Positions 35,192-43,774 of a stretch of 64,000 nucleotides of DNA are shown here, in pieces (within the stretch, counting starts at the first letter, position 1; the number at the start of each line of letters is the position of its first letter). Origin of the DNA: Pontibacter sp. FD36. Its GTDB lineage: Bacteria > Bacteroidota > Bacteroidia > Cytophagales > Hymenobacteraceae. The notes under the pieces were generated by a model. The model was given only the letters and a program-made list of their open reading frames with translations. It was not told the origin of the DNA and did no database searches. The stretch is from the NCBI RefSeq assembly GCF_015686655.1, contig NZ_JADPMP010000004.1:295484-359483 (forward strand). Direction: 5' to 3'. The position numbers and the translations under genes were made by a program.

Positions 35192-35713
35192 TTATTTTCC
35201 CTCTTCCTCCAAAAGAACTCGCGCCGCTTCCCACAAATCATTAACCTGCCAGGTATAGCTGCCGGGTTTGTACTTATCGCCTACTATAATAGAGCGTATA
35301 CCTACCTTCTCAGCGGCTTCCAGGTCGCGGTGCGAGTCACCTACCATCCAGCTCTGGGCAGGGTCTATGTTATACCTGGCGATGGCTCGCTCGAGCATCA
35401 GGCTATCAGGCTTACGGGAGAGCGATTCGGAGTAGTCGGGGTGCGAGGGAGCGTAGTAGAGCGCATCAATCAGGTGATCGCAGGCGTCCTGCAGTTTCTG
35501 GTGGCAGGCCATCACATCGGCCTTGGTATACAGGCCTTTGGCTATACCGCCCTGGTTTGTAACCACAATCAGCAAAAAGCCGTTTTGCTTCAAAAGCGCC
35601 AAAGCCTCCGGCACACCCGGCAGCACTTCAAAATCTTCCAGGGTATAGGTATAGTCTCCTCGTTCGCGGTTGAGCACACCGTCGCGGTCCAGGAATACGC
35701 ACTTTCGCTGCAT
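35192..35713 (-). CDS. gmhB: HAD-IIIA phosphatase, GmhB/HisB-N-like
   Basis: A HAD-superfamily phosphatase of about 173 residues. Motif I is DRDGVLN, motif II TNQGG, motif III the RKP lysine and motif IV VGDSHRDLEAA. The family matches D-glycero-D-manno-heptose-1,7-bisphosphate 7-phosphatase. The zinc-loop cysteines expected before RKP are missing (APSHPDYSESLSRKP has only a His), so the substrate may differ from heptose bisphosphate. The frame extends to 35767, but MQRKCVFLDRDG is the family start. Confidence 0.75.
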   Translation of the reverse strand: MQRKCVFLDRDGVLNRERGDYTYTLEDFEVLPGVPEALALLKQNGFLLIVVTNQGGIAKGLYTKADVMACHQKLQDACDHLIDALYYAPSHPDYSESLSRKPDSLMLERAIARYNIDPAQSWMVGDSHRDLEAAEKVGIRSIIVGDKYKPGSYTWQVNDLWEAARVLLEEEGK

Positions 35714-35828
35714 TGTCAGTCTATAGGTTGAGGCGCTAAAATTAGAATTATTACGTTGGATATGCATGCCCCGGCAGCAATACTGCAGCAGAAAGGCACA
35801 AATATTAACAGCTTACAAGCAAGAAATC

Positions 35829-37175
35829 ATGAGAGTAGCGATAATCGGAGCGGGAATTTCGGGCTTGTCCTTGGCCTATTACCTGCAGCGGCAGGGCATA
35901 GCGTATGACCTGTTCGAAGCTGGCAGTGAGGTGGGTGGCAATATGCGTACCCTGCGCAAAAATGGCTATACCTTCGAACTGGGACCCAACACGTTACAAA
36001 TGAACGAGGAGCTGTTGCAGCTCATCACAGAACTCAAACTGGAGACTGAGCTGCTGCCGCTGACGCCGCGCAATAACAAGAGGTATGTGCTACATAATAG
36101 CAAACTGTACCCGGTACCTTCCAGTCCCAAATCATTTCTGGCTAACGACTTGTTTTCAAATGAAGAGAAGCACAGGATTCTGCAGGAACGCAAGCAGCCG
36201 CCAGCCGAAGTAGAAAATGAAACCGTTTCGGATTTTTTCGAGCGACGCTTTGGAGTAAAGCAGATGGACTACCTGGCAGCTCCTATGATCAGCGGCCTCT
36301 ACGGCGGCGATCCCAGGCAGCTGCTGGTAAACAAAGCGCATCCGGAGCTCAAAGAACTGGAAACGCAGTATGGCTCGGTGCTGGAAGGCATGGTGCAGAA
36401 AAAGAAACGTGGTGTGTTTCAGCGTGCATTCTCTTTCCGCAACGGCATGTCCACCTTGCCACAGGCCATTGCCGACAAGCTGATCTCGCTGCACCTCGAC
36501 CACAAAGTGGAGTTCATCACCCGCATCAAAGGCAAGTTCATCATCAGCTGCGCTTCCAACGGCGACCATGACAATGAGGAATATGATAAGTTGGTGCTGG
36601 CCCTTCCTGCCCACCAGGCAGCCGAGCTGATTGAGTTTACCTACCCGGGTATGTCGGCAGCGCTCCAGAACATCAATTACCCGCCTATGGCCGTGGTGCA
36701 CACCGTGTATAACCGTGCCGAAGTAGGGCATCCGCTTCAAGGCTTCGGGGCGCTCCACCCCTGGGAGGAGCAGTCTTTTACGTCAGGATCTATCTGGACG
36801 AGCTCCCTGTTTGAAGGGCGTTGCCGCTCTCACGAGGTTTTGATCACATCTTATGTAGGAGGCACACGCTTTGCCGAACATGCCCAACTCGAGGAAAGCA
36901 GCCTACTCAAGCAGGTGCACCAGGAGCTTTGCCAAACCTACCAGATCAAGGCCCTGGCCCCCGTATACCAGCACATGCACCTGTGGCGGCACGCCCTGCC
37001 GCAGTTCGACCTTTACATAGAAGATGCCCACCACATGGCGGAGGTGCTCGAGCAGGACGGTCTGTTCATTTCAGCCAACTGGTATGCCGGCGTTTCGGTA
37101 CCCGACTGCGTGCGCGAAGCCAAAGCCATTGCCGCCAAAATTAATACCCGCGCCGCTTCCCGCTCAATAGCCTAA
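35829..37175 (+). CDS. hemG: Protoporphyrinogen oxidase (oxygen-dependent, HemY type)
   Basis: A 448-residue FAD-dependent amine-oxidase-fold enzyme in haem synthesis. FAD binding is shown by AIIGAGISGLSLAYYLQ and by GGNMRTLRKNGYTFELGPNTL. The Pro-rich C-terminal LFISANWYAGVSVPDCVREA is typical. The longer frame from 35766 adds an unlikely N-terminus upstream of the Rossmann start, so the ATG at 35829 is chosen. It is the soluble or membrane-associated HemY type, distinct from E. coli flavodoxin-like HemG. Confidence 0.85.
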   Translation: MRVAIIGAGISGLSLAYYLQRQGIAYDLFEAGSEVGGNMRTLRKNGYTFELGPNTLQMNEELLQLITELKLETELLPLTPRNNKRYVLHNSKLYPVPSSPKSFLANDLFSNEEKHRILQERKQPPAEVENETVSDFFERRFGVKQMDYLAAPMISGLYGGDPRQLLVNKAHPELKELETQYGSVLEGMVQKKKRGVFQRAFSFRNGMSTLPQAIADKLISLHLDHKVEFITRIKGKFIISCASNGDHDNEEYDKLVLALPAHQAAELIEFTYPGMSAALQNINYPPMAVVHTVYNRAEVGHPLQGFGALHPWEEQSFTSGSIWTSSLFEGRCRSHEVLITSYVGGTRFAEHAQLEESSLLKQVHQELCQTYQIKALAPVYQHMHLWRHALPQFDLYIEDAHHMAEVLEQDGLFISANWYAGVSVPDCVREAKAIAAKINTRAASRSIA

Positions 37176-37179
37176 TAAC

Positions 37180-37187
37180 TATATTTG
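37180..37187 (+). promoter_or_regulatory. -7 element before the polyprenol glycosyltransferase; likely leaderless
   Basis: An exact TATATTTG ends 4 nt before the ATG at 37192. No -33 TTTG is visible at the normal spacing. The proximity suggests a transcript with no 5' leader. Confidence 0.4.
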
Positions 37188-37191
37188 CGGT

Positions 37192-37926
37192 ATGAATGAC
37201 TCGCTGGTGATCATACCAACCTACAACGAAAAGGAAAATATTGAGGCTATTGTCAGGAAGGTGATGTCACTCCCCTACCCTTTTGATCTGCTGATCGTGG
37301 ACGACAGCTCTCCTGACGGCACGGCTGATATTGTTCGCAGTTTACAGCAGGAGTTTCCGGAACGCCTGCACCTCGAGTCACGCACCGGCAAGTTGGGTTT
37401 GGGTACGGCTTACATTCATGGGTTTAAGTATGCGCTGCGTCAGGGTTACGAGTACATTTTTGAGATGGACGCCGACTTTTCGCACAATCCCGATGACCTG
37501 GTGCGCCTTTACCAGGCCTGTGCCGAAGAAGGACACGATATGTCGATCGGCAGCCGTTACGTGCAGGGCGTCAACGTGGTGAACTGGCCTATGAGCCGGG
37601 TGCTGATGTCCTGGTTCGCCAGCTTGTATGTACGCCTGATCACAGGTATGCCCATTGCCGATACCACCGCAGGTTTTGTGTGCTACCGCCGCAAAGTGCT
37701 CAAGACGATCCAGCTCAACAAGATTCGTTTTGTGGGTTACGCATTTCAGATTGAAATGAAGTTTCTCACCTTCAAGTATGGCTTCAAGATCAAGGAGGTG
37801 CCCATCATTTTCACTGACCGCACCAAGGGTCAGTCCAAGATGTCGAAGGGTATATTCAAGGAAGCGGTACTGGGGGTGATCCGCATGAAGGTGAACAGCT
37901 TTTTTCGTCATTTTGACCGCTACTAG
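37192..37926 (+). CDS. Polyprenol monophosphomannose synthase-like glycosyltransferase (GT2)
   Basis: A 244-residue GT2 enzyme. IIPTYNEKENIEAIV and DDSSPDGTA mark the nucleotide-sugar site, EMDADFSHNPDDL carries the DxD motif, and FTDRTKGQSKMSKGI is the C-terminal Dpm1 signature. It lacks the extra membrane helices of GtrB-like members. It predicts transfer of mannose or another hexose to a polyprenyl phosphate on the cytoplasmic side. It follows hemG by 16 nt. Confidence 0.88.
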   Translation: MNDSLVIIPTYNEKENIEAIVRKVMSLPYPFDLLIVDDSSPDGTADIVRSLQQEFPERLHLESRTGKLGLGTAYIHGFKYALRQGYEYIFEMDADFSHNPDDLVRLYQACAEEGHDMSIGSRYVQGVNVVNWPMSRVLMSWFASLYVRLITGMPIADTTAGFVCYRRKVLKTIQLNKIRFVGYAFQIEMKFLTFKYGFKIKEVPIIFTDRTKGQSKMSKGIFKEAVLGVIRMKVNSFFRHFDRY

Positions 37927-38076
37927 CTATCGGCTATACCTGATACGCTTCATTTTTTTTCAAAATATATTCTCAGCACAAAGCTGCGTATCCCGCGCTA
38001 AATCGACTAACTTTACGGATTAGGTATAGCTCCTATTTGATAAAGAAAGTCTATACCTGTCAAGTTTCGCTAGCCT

Positions 38077-39027
38077 ATGGATACCATACTTTTTTGGGTC
38101 ATATTCAACGCATTCATCCTGCTATTGCTGGGTCTCGACCTCTTTGTGTTTCACCGAAAGGAACATGAAGTCAAGATAAAGGAAGCGTTGCTGTGGAGCG
38201 CCTTTTGGGTGGCGTTGTCGCTGGCATTCAATGCGATCATCTATTACTGGAAAGGCCCTGCTCCCGCCCTGGAGTTTTTGACGGCCTACCTGATCGAGAA
38301 GTCGCTGAGCGTCGACAACCTCTTTGTCTTTATCCTGATCTTCAATTTCTTCAAAGTGCCGCTCCAGTACCAGCACAAGATCCTGTTCTGGGGTATCATA
38401 GGCGCTTTGGTGCTACGTGGTATTTTCATCCTGGTAGGTGTGGCGCTTATTGCCAAGTTCCACTTCATCATTTACATTTTAGGCGCTTTTCTGGTATACA
38501 CCGGTGTCAAAATGGCCTTCACAAAAGATGATGACGAGCTGCATCCTGAGCAAAATCCATTCATCGTTTGGATCAGCCAAAAGCTGCCTTTCACAAAAAC
38601 AGCCGTAGGCGGTAAGTTTTTCACCAGGATTGACGGCAAGCTCTATGCCACGCCTCTCTTCCTGGTACTAATCATGGTGGAGAGTACCGATGTGGTATTT
38701 GCAGCCGATTCTATACCTGCTATCCTGGCAATTTCAAAAGATCCATTTATTGTCTATACATCCAATGTGTTTGCTTTGTTAGGATTGCGGGCCCTTTACT
38801 TTGCCTTGGCGGGTATTATGCAGTTGTTCCATTACCTGCACTACGGCTTGTCGCTGATCCTGGTCTTTATCGGCGTTAAGTTATTGCTGAGCGATATCTA
38901 CCATCTGGATATGCGCTACGCTTTGCTCGTCGTAGGCACTATTCTGACAGTTTCCATTGTAGCCTCACTCCTCTTCCCTAAGAAGGATAATGAACTGCCA
39001 CCGCCGCCTGACATTACACTCCCTTAA
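38077..39027 (+). CDS. TerC family integral membrane protein
   Basis: A 316-residue TerC/Alx membrane protein with eight or more helices. The family block EKSLSVDNLFVFILIFNFF and MVESTDVVFAADSIPAILAIS contain the acidic residues thought to bind metal. Members export manganese or act at stress. It has no partner gene nearby. A TAACTTTAC box about 70 nt upstream is a poor promoter match. Confidence 0.88.
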   Translation: MDTILFWVIFNAFILLLLGLDLFVFHRKEHEVKIKEALLWSAFWVALSLAFNAIIYYWKGPAPALEFLTAYLIEKSLSVDNLFVFILIFNFFKVPLQYQHKILFWGIIGALVLRGIFILVGVALIAKFHFIIYILGAFLVYTGVKMAFTKDDDELHPEQNPFIVWISQKLPFTKTAVGGKFFTRIDGKLYATPLFLVLIMVESTDVVFAADSIPAILAISKDPFIVYTSNVFALLGLRALYFALAGIMQLFHYLHYGLSLILVFIGVKLLLSDIYHLDMRYALLVVGTILTVSIVASLLFPKKDNELPPPPDITLP

Positions 39028-39063
39028 AACTGAATTCTAAATTTTTCGCTAAAATTCATTGCA

Positions 39064-39071
39064 TATATTTG
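39064..39071 (+). promoter_or_regulatory. -7 element of the DAHP synthase leader transcript
   Basis: An exact TATATTTG lies about 47 nt before the leader peptide ATG. A clear -33 TTTG is not seen. Confidence 0.45.
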
Positions 39072-39117
39072 CTTTTGTCAGTATTAATAACTTCAATTGC
39101 AGTATAATTGAGAAAAA

Positions 39118-39204
39118 ATGATTTTCGCTAACGCCTCTATTTTTACAAATTCTATGCTGGTGCCTCCGACGGGGCTCCCTGGTAGAACTTTGTGCGTTAG
39201 GTAA
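39118..39204 (+). CDS. Leader peptide of the DAHP synthase/chorismate mutase gene (predicted attenuator)
   Basis: A 28-codon ORF (MIFANASIFTNSMLVPPTGL and a short tail) ends 86 nt before the enzyme start. Two Phe codons (39124, 39142) precede the antiterminator strand that lies within the ORF. Phe is the likely controlling signal, since the enzyme feeds Phe and Tyr synthesis; only two Phe codons make this weaker than in enteric leaders. The claim rests on the RNA pairing at 39170-39252. Confidence 0.6.
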   Translation: MIFANASIFTNSMLVPPTGLPGRTLCVR

Positions 39205-39260
39205 AACATCAACATACACAGATACCAAAGGAGCCCCGCCACAAGCGGGGCTTTTTTATT
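39170..39260 (+). terminator. Attenuator with mutually exclusive hairpins before the DAHP synthase gene
   Basis: Terminator: agccccgc (39232-39239), 5-nt loop, gcggggct (39245-39252), then ttttttatttt. Antiterminator: cggggctcc (39170-39178) pairs with ggagccccg (39230-39238), and tggta (39180-39184) with tacca (39223-39227). The two structures use the same strand. A ribosome reaching the leader stop would cover the antiterminator arm and allow termination. Confidence 0.75.
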
Positions 39261-39289
39261 TTAAGGCATATTCTAAATAACATAAACCC

Positions 39290-40402
39290 ATGAGTACAGC
39301 AGCACACAGCAGCATGAAATTAGCAGGACAACAGAGCCAGTTGGTAAGCCAGAAGCGCCCCATGGTGATTGCAGGTCCGTGCAGCGCTGAGAGTGAAGCG
39401 CAAATGTTGCAAACCGCCCTTGGCCTGAAAAAGGTAAAAGGAGTATCAGTGTTCAGAGCGGGCATCTGGAAACCACGCACACGCCCGGGAAGCTTCAATG
39501 GAGTAGGCACTATTGGGCTGGAGTGGCTGCGCACCGTAAAAACCGAAACCGGACTACGCACCGCCTGCGAAGTAGCCAATGCCACCCAAACAGAGCAGGC
39601 CCTTCAGCACGGTGTAGACATCCTGCTGATCGGTGCCCATACGACTGTGAATCCATTTCTGGTGCAGGAGATTGCAGATGTTCTGAAAGGCGTGCAGGTG
39701 GCTGTACTTGTAAAAAACCCGGTAAACCCGGACCTGGCCTTGTGGCTTGGGGCTTTGGAGCGGCTACATAACAGCGGCATCACGGAGCTTGGTGCCATGC
39801 ACCGTGGCTTCTCAACCTTGGACAGTGCTCCTTACCGTAACCACCCAAAGTGGGAGCATGCCCTGGAGTTGCGCCAGCAGGTACCTGACCTGGCCATGTA
39901 TTGCGATGCCAGCCATATAGCAGGTCGCCGTAGTCTGTTGCGCCCGGTGAGTCAGCGTGCCCTCGACCTGGGGTATGATGGCCTGATGGTAGAGTCGCAT
40001 TACAACCCGGCTGCGGCCTTGAGCGATGCCCAACAGCAGATCATGCCGCAGGAATTGCACATGTTGTTGCAGGCTTTGAAGCAACAGCAGGCCCCTGCCG
40101 AGAAGTTGAAGCAGAGTGCCCAGCTGGAAAAGTTGCGCAAGGAGATCGAGCACCTGGACGATGAGTTATTGACTTTGCTGTCACGCCGTACCAAAGTCAC
40201 AGCACAGCTTGGCGACTATAGCAAGCCCACTGAAAAGAGCGCTGAGAAACCAGACCCGGTGCGTTGGGACTTGGTGTTAGAAAACCTCTTGCACCAGGCC
40301 AGCAGTGCAGGTATAGACCAGTCTTTTGTGAAGACCATTTTCCAGGAAGTGCGTTCGCAGTATGCGCGTACTCACTTGTATAATTATGGACTAAGTTCGT
40401 AA
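39290..40402 (+). CDS. aroF: Bifunctional DAHP synthase / chorismate mutase
   Basis: A 370-residue bifunctional enzyme. The N-terminal 270 residues are a DAHP synthase of the KDO8P-like (type I-beta) group: VIAGPCSAESEAQM, VFRAGIWKPRTRPGSF, CDASHIAGRRSLL and VESHYNPAAALSD. The C-terminal about 90 residues form an AroQ chorismate mutase (KLRKEIEHLDDELLTLLSRR). This fusion is typical of Bacteroidota and joins the first step of the shikimate pathway to the committed step toward Phe and Tyr. Met9 (39314) is an alternative start. The gene name is by function; the domain type is not the E. coli AroF one. Confidence 0.9.
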   Translation: MSTAAHSSMKLAGQQSQLVSQKRPMVIAGPCSAESEAQMLQTALGLKKVKGVSVFRAGIWKPRTRPGSFNGVGTIGLEWLRTVKTETGLRTACEVANATQTEQALQHGVDILLIGAHTTVNPFLVQEIADVLKGVQVAVLVKNPVNPDLALWLGALERLHNSGITELGAMHRGFSTLDSAPYRNHPKWEHALELRQQVPDLAMYCDASHIAGRRSLLRPVSQRALDLGYDGLMVESHYNPAAALSDAQQQIMPQELHMLLQALKQQQAPAEKLKQSAQLEKLRKEIEHLDDELLTLLSRRTKVTAQLGDYSKPTEKSAEKPDPVRWDLVLENLLHQASSAGIDQSFVKTIFQEVRSQYARTHLYNYGLSS

Positions 40403-40548
40403 TTGGTTTATGAAGATATTTTGTAAAAAAGCTGTGTCTTTATTTTTCAAAATATTTCCATAATCCCATCTTTTTTCTTTTCCAATGGCACGATTCAGGT
40501 AACTCGGCTGTTAAGTGCTAAATTGCAGCTGAACAAAAGCTATACATT

Positions 40549-40878
40549 ATGAGAACCCCTATTTCAAGACTTCGCACCATTGGTATATACGAAGGTATCT
40601 CTTACCTACTCCTGCTCGGCATTGCCATGCCACTGAAGTACATGGCAGGTATGCCGGAGATGGTGAAGTATACTGGCTGGGCACACGGTGTGCTGTTTGT
40701 ATTGTATATGGTGTCGGTACTGGAGGTAACACTCACGCACAACTGGTCTATCAAGAAAGTAGCGGCTGCGGTAATTGCATCGCTCCTGCCATTCGGACCG
40801 TTCATTTTAGATAAGAAACTACTTAAGGAAGAGGAAAATAGAAAAGAGAAGCCTGTTAAACAAAAGCAGGTTGCATAA
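40549..40878 (+). CDS. DUF3817 membrane protein
   Basis: A 109-residue protein with three TM helices and the family pattern RTIGIYEGISYLLLLGIAMPLKYM, VKYTGWAHGVLFVLYMVSV. Often beside lipid or haem genes, but function is not known. The C-terminus is a Lys/Glu-rich cytoplasmic tail. Confidence 0.85.
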   Translation: MRTPISRLRTIGIYEGISYLLLLGIAMPLKYMAGMPEMVKYTGWAHGVLFVLYMVSVLEVTLTHNWSIKKVAAAVIASLLPFGPFILDKKLLKEEENRKEKPVKQKQVA

Positions 40879-40910
40879 CAACAACCCTCAACTATTTAGC
40901 CAATAGTATC

Positions 40911-40946
40911 AAAAAGGGCTGCCCACATGTGGCAGCCCTTTTTTTC
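40911..40946 (+). terminator. Terminator after the DUF3817 gene
   Basis: A stem aaaagggctgcc / ggcagccctttt with a short loop (cacatgt) is followed by a T-tract. It also faces the minus-strand gene ending at 40964. Confidence 0.85.
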
Positions 40947-40963
40947 TTTTCAACCCGCAGGCA

Positions 40964-43750
40964 TTAGTTAATAATTTGGATGGATCTGCCTCCGCCTCGG
41001 TTGCCCATCGGGTTGAGGTGCTTGTTGATCGAGTAAGTAAAACTCAGCATGAAATAGCGCCCTAGTGAGTTCAGTGTCTCGCGCTCCACATAGTTGATAT
41101 TGGCTGTCTGATTAACTCCTAGGTTTTCGTCCAGAACATTCAGGGCAGACAGCTTCAACTCACCACTTTTGTTTTTCAGGAATTGCTTCGAGATAGACAT
41201 GTTGAGCATAGGTATACGCTGGCTGAAGTCGAAGCCCGGGTTGTCAAACAGCATGTAATCGAAGTTTGTGTTTAAGTTAAAAAGTTTCGGCAAGTATAAG
41301 TTGGTCTCAGCTGAGTACGTCTGGTTAAAGAACTGCTGATCATCCCCGAACTGGTACTTCGTGCGCTGCACCGTGTAGTTTGCACGCAGGTTAAAGTCAA
41401 AGAGTTCCTTCAGGCGATATTCGTAACGCAGGTTACCATTCAGGTTCTGTATCCGGATATCGTTTGCCACTTCGTTCACCAAGTTGATGCTCTCCTGCTG
41501 CCGCACATTGGCGCCGATGTTAAAGCGACTGTTCAGCTTCTTGACCGGAAATCCGAGGGAGGCAAAACCGCTGACAATGGTATTGTGACTCACATTGACT
41601 GGCTGCGTAATGCGGATCAGGCGATCGGTATAGCTCTGAGCATTCGTAATGGCATTGTTGGTATAAGAGGCATTCACGAAAGTGAAGAAATTAATCAGCG
41701 TACCCGGATCAAAGGTACTGAAGTTGAGACGCCACTGGTGCATATAGGCAGGTCGCAGCTCTGGATTACCTTCGTAAATGTTCAGCGGGTTAGAGTTGTC
41801 CACTACAGGTTGTAACTGCCGTATAGTGGGCTCATGCACCGTGGTTTCGTAATTGAAATCAATGCGTCTGTTACCCGTAAATTCGTAATTGAATCGCAAA
41901 GTAGGCAATACATTTTGGTAAGAGTGACGGATATCGTCATCGAACCCCAGAAGCTCACCCGTCAGGTCAGTGTGCTGCAGGCTGGAACCGACAGTCAGGC
42001 TAAATTCTCTCCTGTTCATCCGGAAATTCATACCTGTCCGATGGTACTGATAATTACTGGTGTAGCTGTTACTGAGCAACTCGTTGTATAACCGCGATTC
42101 ACCTTCCTCCACGTCGTATACCTGGCGGTCTACTTTGTTGATGTTCTGGCGGTAGTTGTAATTCGCCTCCAGGTAGCGGCGGTTTCCGAGTGGTTCGGTG
42201 TAGGCCAGGTTGGTGCTTAAACTATGGTTTTCCGTCTCCTGCCTGTTCTCCTGATCCAGCACATTTACAAGGCCATCGGCAAAGGTGTTGACAGCCTGCA
42301 GGGTGCCATCGTTTTGGTTCGTGCCGGTTCTGAACTCTGTGTTAGAAGAAATAGTGCGGCCTGCCTTCGGGAAGCGGTGTCTGAACAGAATACTACCGTT
42401 GGCGTTTAGGGCGGAACCATCTGAAAAAGCCGTATTGGTGCTCTGGTTCTGAAGCTGGTTTTCGCCATTGTAAGTTTCTACCTCACTCCGCTGATTGGTA
42501 CTGGTTTCGTTATACCCGATGGCACCTGTGACTTTGACTGAGTTTGCTGAGTCTATTTTGTAATCAACTGTAAAGTTAGCTCTGTGATTGGTGTTACCGT
42601 TAAGCTGACGGCTGCGCTGGTCCGTGCGTACATCCGCGTTCCGCAAAAACTCCAGACGCTCCAGATCACGGGCAATGTTATGATCAAGTTTGTTAAAGAA
42701 GTAACTGCCATTCGCCTCTACCTTCTTGCTAAGTTGATTGTTGAAATTCAGACCACCGGCGTAGCTATCCATCAGGCCATTGGTACGGCCACCGAAGTTC
42801 AATGGCACACCCGAACTGTTGTCGGATGAGATGGTTACGCGAGCACCGCCCCCGCCAGCCATCTGCTGCATACCTCCGCTAAAGGTCATGTAGTCATCAA
42901 AGCCAAAGCCCTGTGCGTTCACGTTGTTAGCCATACCCAGGAAAGACAGCTGCTTGCCATTGCTGAACCGGTTAAGACTCGCCTTGGCCTGGTAGCGCTC
43001 GTCTGTGCCTATACCTGCCATGGCATTGCCAAAAGCACTGTTGCGCTTTTCTTCTTTCAGCTGCAGGTTGATGGTTTTCTCGCGCTGCCCATCGTCTATA
43101 CCTGTAAACATGGCTTGGTCTGATTTCTTATCGAAGACCTGAACCTTATCGATGGCGTCGGCGGGAAGGTTGCGGGTAGCCAGCTTCGGGTCACGGCCAA
43201 AGAACTCCTTGCCATCTACTGTCACACGCTGCACCTTCTCTCCTTTTACAGAGATGGAGCCGTCTGTTTCCACATCCACTCCAGGCAGTTTCTTGAGGAG
43301 GTCTTCAGCCACGGCGTTAGGCTGCGTTTTAAAAGAACCGGCGTTATACTCGATGGTATCTTTCTTAAACACCACCGGGCTTTTCTCACCCTGCACCATC
43401 ACCTCTTTCAGTTCATTCGAAAGCGGTCGCATAACGAGCTTGCCCAAGTCCAGTACATTACCTTCTTCCGGAAACTGAAGCTGCTTGAAGTAAGGCGAGT
43501 AGCCCAGGAAAGTCGCTTTAAGGAGCAGATCGCCTTTGCTGACGTTTTTGATCTCAAATTCGCCCTGCGGGTTAGTAGAAGTAAAACTTACCAATGAAGA
43601 GTCTTTCGCCTGCAGGATCAGCACAGTGGTACCCGGCAACCCGGCCTGTTTTTCGTCCTGCACCTGTCCTCTCAAGGTATAGCGCTGGGCCACAGCCATG
43701 TGCGTTAGACAAAGAAAAGCAATAAGTGAGAGCAGTATAGATTTTTTCAT
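40964..43750 (-). CDS. TonB-dependent receptor-like outer-membrane protein
   Basis: A 928-residue secreted protein (signal peptide ending HMAVAQ). Residues about 20-110 form a carboxypeptidase regulatory-like domain; a plug domain follows (VDGKEFFGRDPKLATRNLPADAID in parts), then a long barrel rich in Asn and aromatic residues. A repeated MAGGGG stretch sits near residue 300. This is the OMP_b-brl_3 class. The GLPGLI gene upstream, separated by 24 nt, likely belongs to the same unit. A ligand is not visible. Confidence 0.82.
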   Translation of the reverse strand: MKKSILLSLIAFLCLTHMAVAQRYTLRGQVQDEKQAGLPGTTVLILQAKDSSLVSFTSTNPQGEFEIKNVSKGDLLLKATFLGYSPYFKQLQFPEEGNVLDLGKLVMRPLSNELKEVMVQGEKSPVVFKKDTIEYNAGSFKTQPNAVAEDLLKKLPGVDVETDGSISVKGEKVQRVTVDGKEFFGRDPKLATRNLPADAIDKVQVFDKKSDQAMFTGIDDGQREKTINLQLKEEKRNSAFGNAMAGIGTDERYQAKASLNRFSNGKQLSFLGMANNVNAQGFGFDDYMTFSGGMQQMAGGGGARVTISSDNSSGVPLNFGGRTNGLMDSYAGGLNFNNQLSKKVEANGSYFFNKLDHNIARDLERLEFLRNADVRTDQRSRQLNGNTNHRANFTVDYKIDSANSVKVTGAIGYNETSTNQRSEVETYNGENQLQNQSTNTAFSDGSALNANGSILFRHRFPKAGRTISSNTEFRTGTNQNDGTLQAVNTFADGLVNVLDQENRQETENHSLSTNLAYTEPLGNRRYLEANYNYRQNINKVDRQVYDVEEGESRLYNELLSNSYTSNYQYHRTGMNFRMNRREFSLTVGSSLQHTDLTGELLGFDDDIRHSYQNVLPTLRFNYEFTGNRRIDFNYETTVHEPTIRQLQPVVDNSNPLNIYEGNPELRPAYMHQWRLNFSTFDPGTLINFFTFVNASYTNNAITNAQSYTDRLIRITQPVNVSHNTIVSGFASLGFPVKKLNSRFNIGANVRQQESINLVNEVANDIRIQNLNGNLRYEYRLKELFDFNLRANYTVQRTKYQFGDDQQFFNQTYSAETNLYLPKLFNLNTNFDYMLFDNPGFDFSQRIPMLNMSISKQFLKNKSGELKLSALNVLDENLGVNQTANINYVERETLNSLGRYFMLSFTYSINKHLNPMGNRGGGRSIQIIN

Positions 43751-43774
43751 AGCCGTATGATTAGCGCTCCTTTG

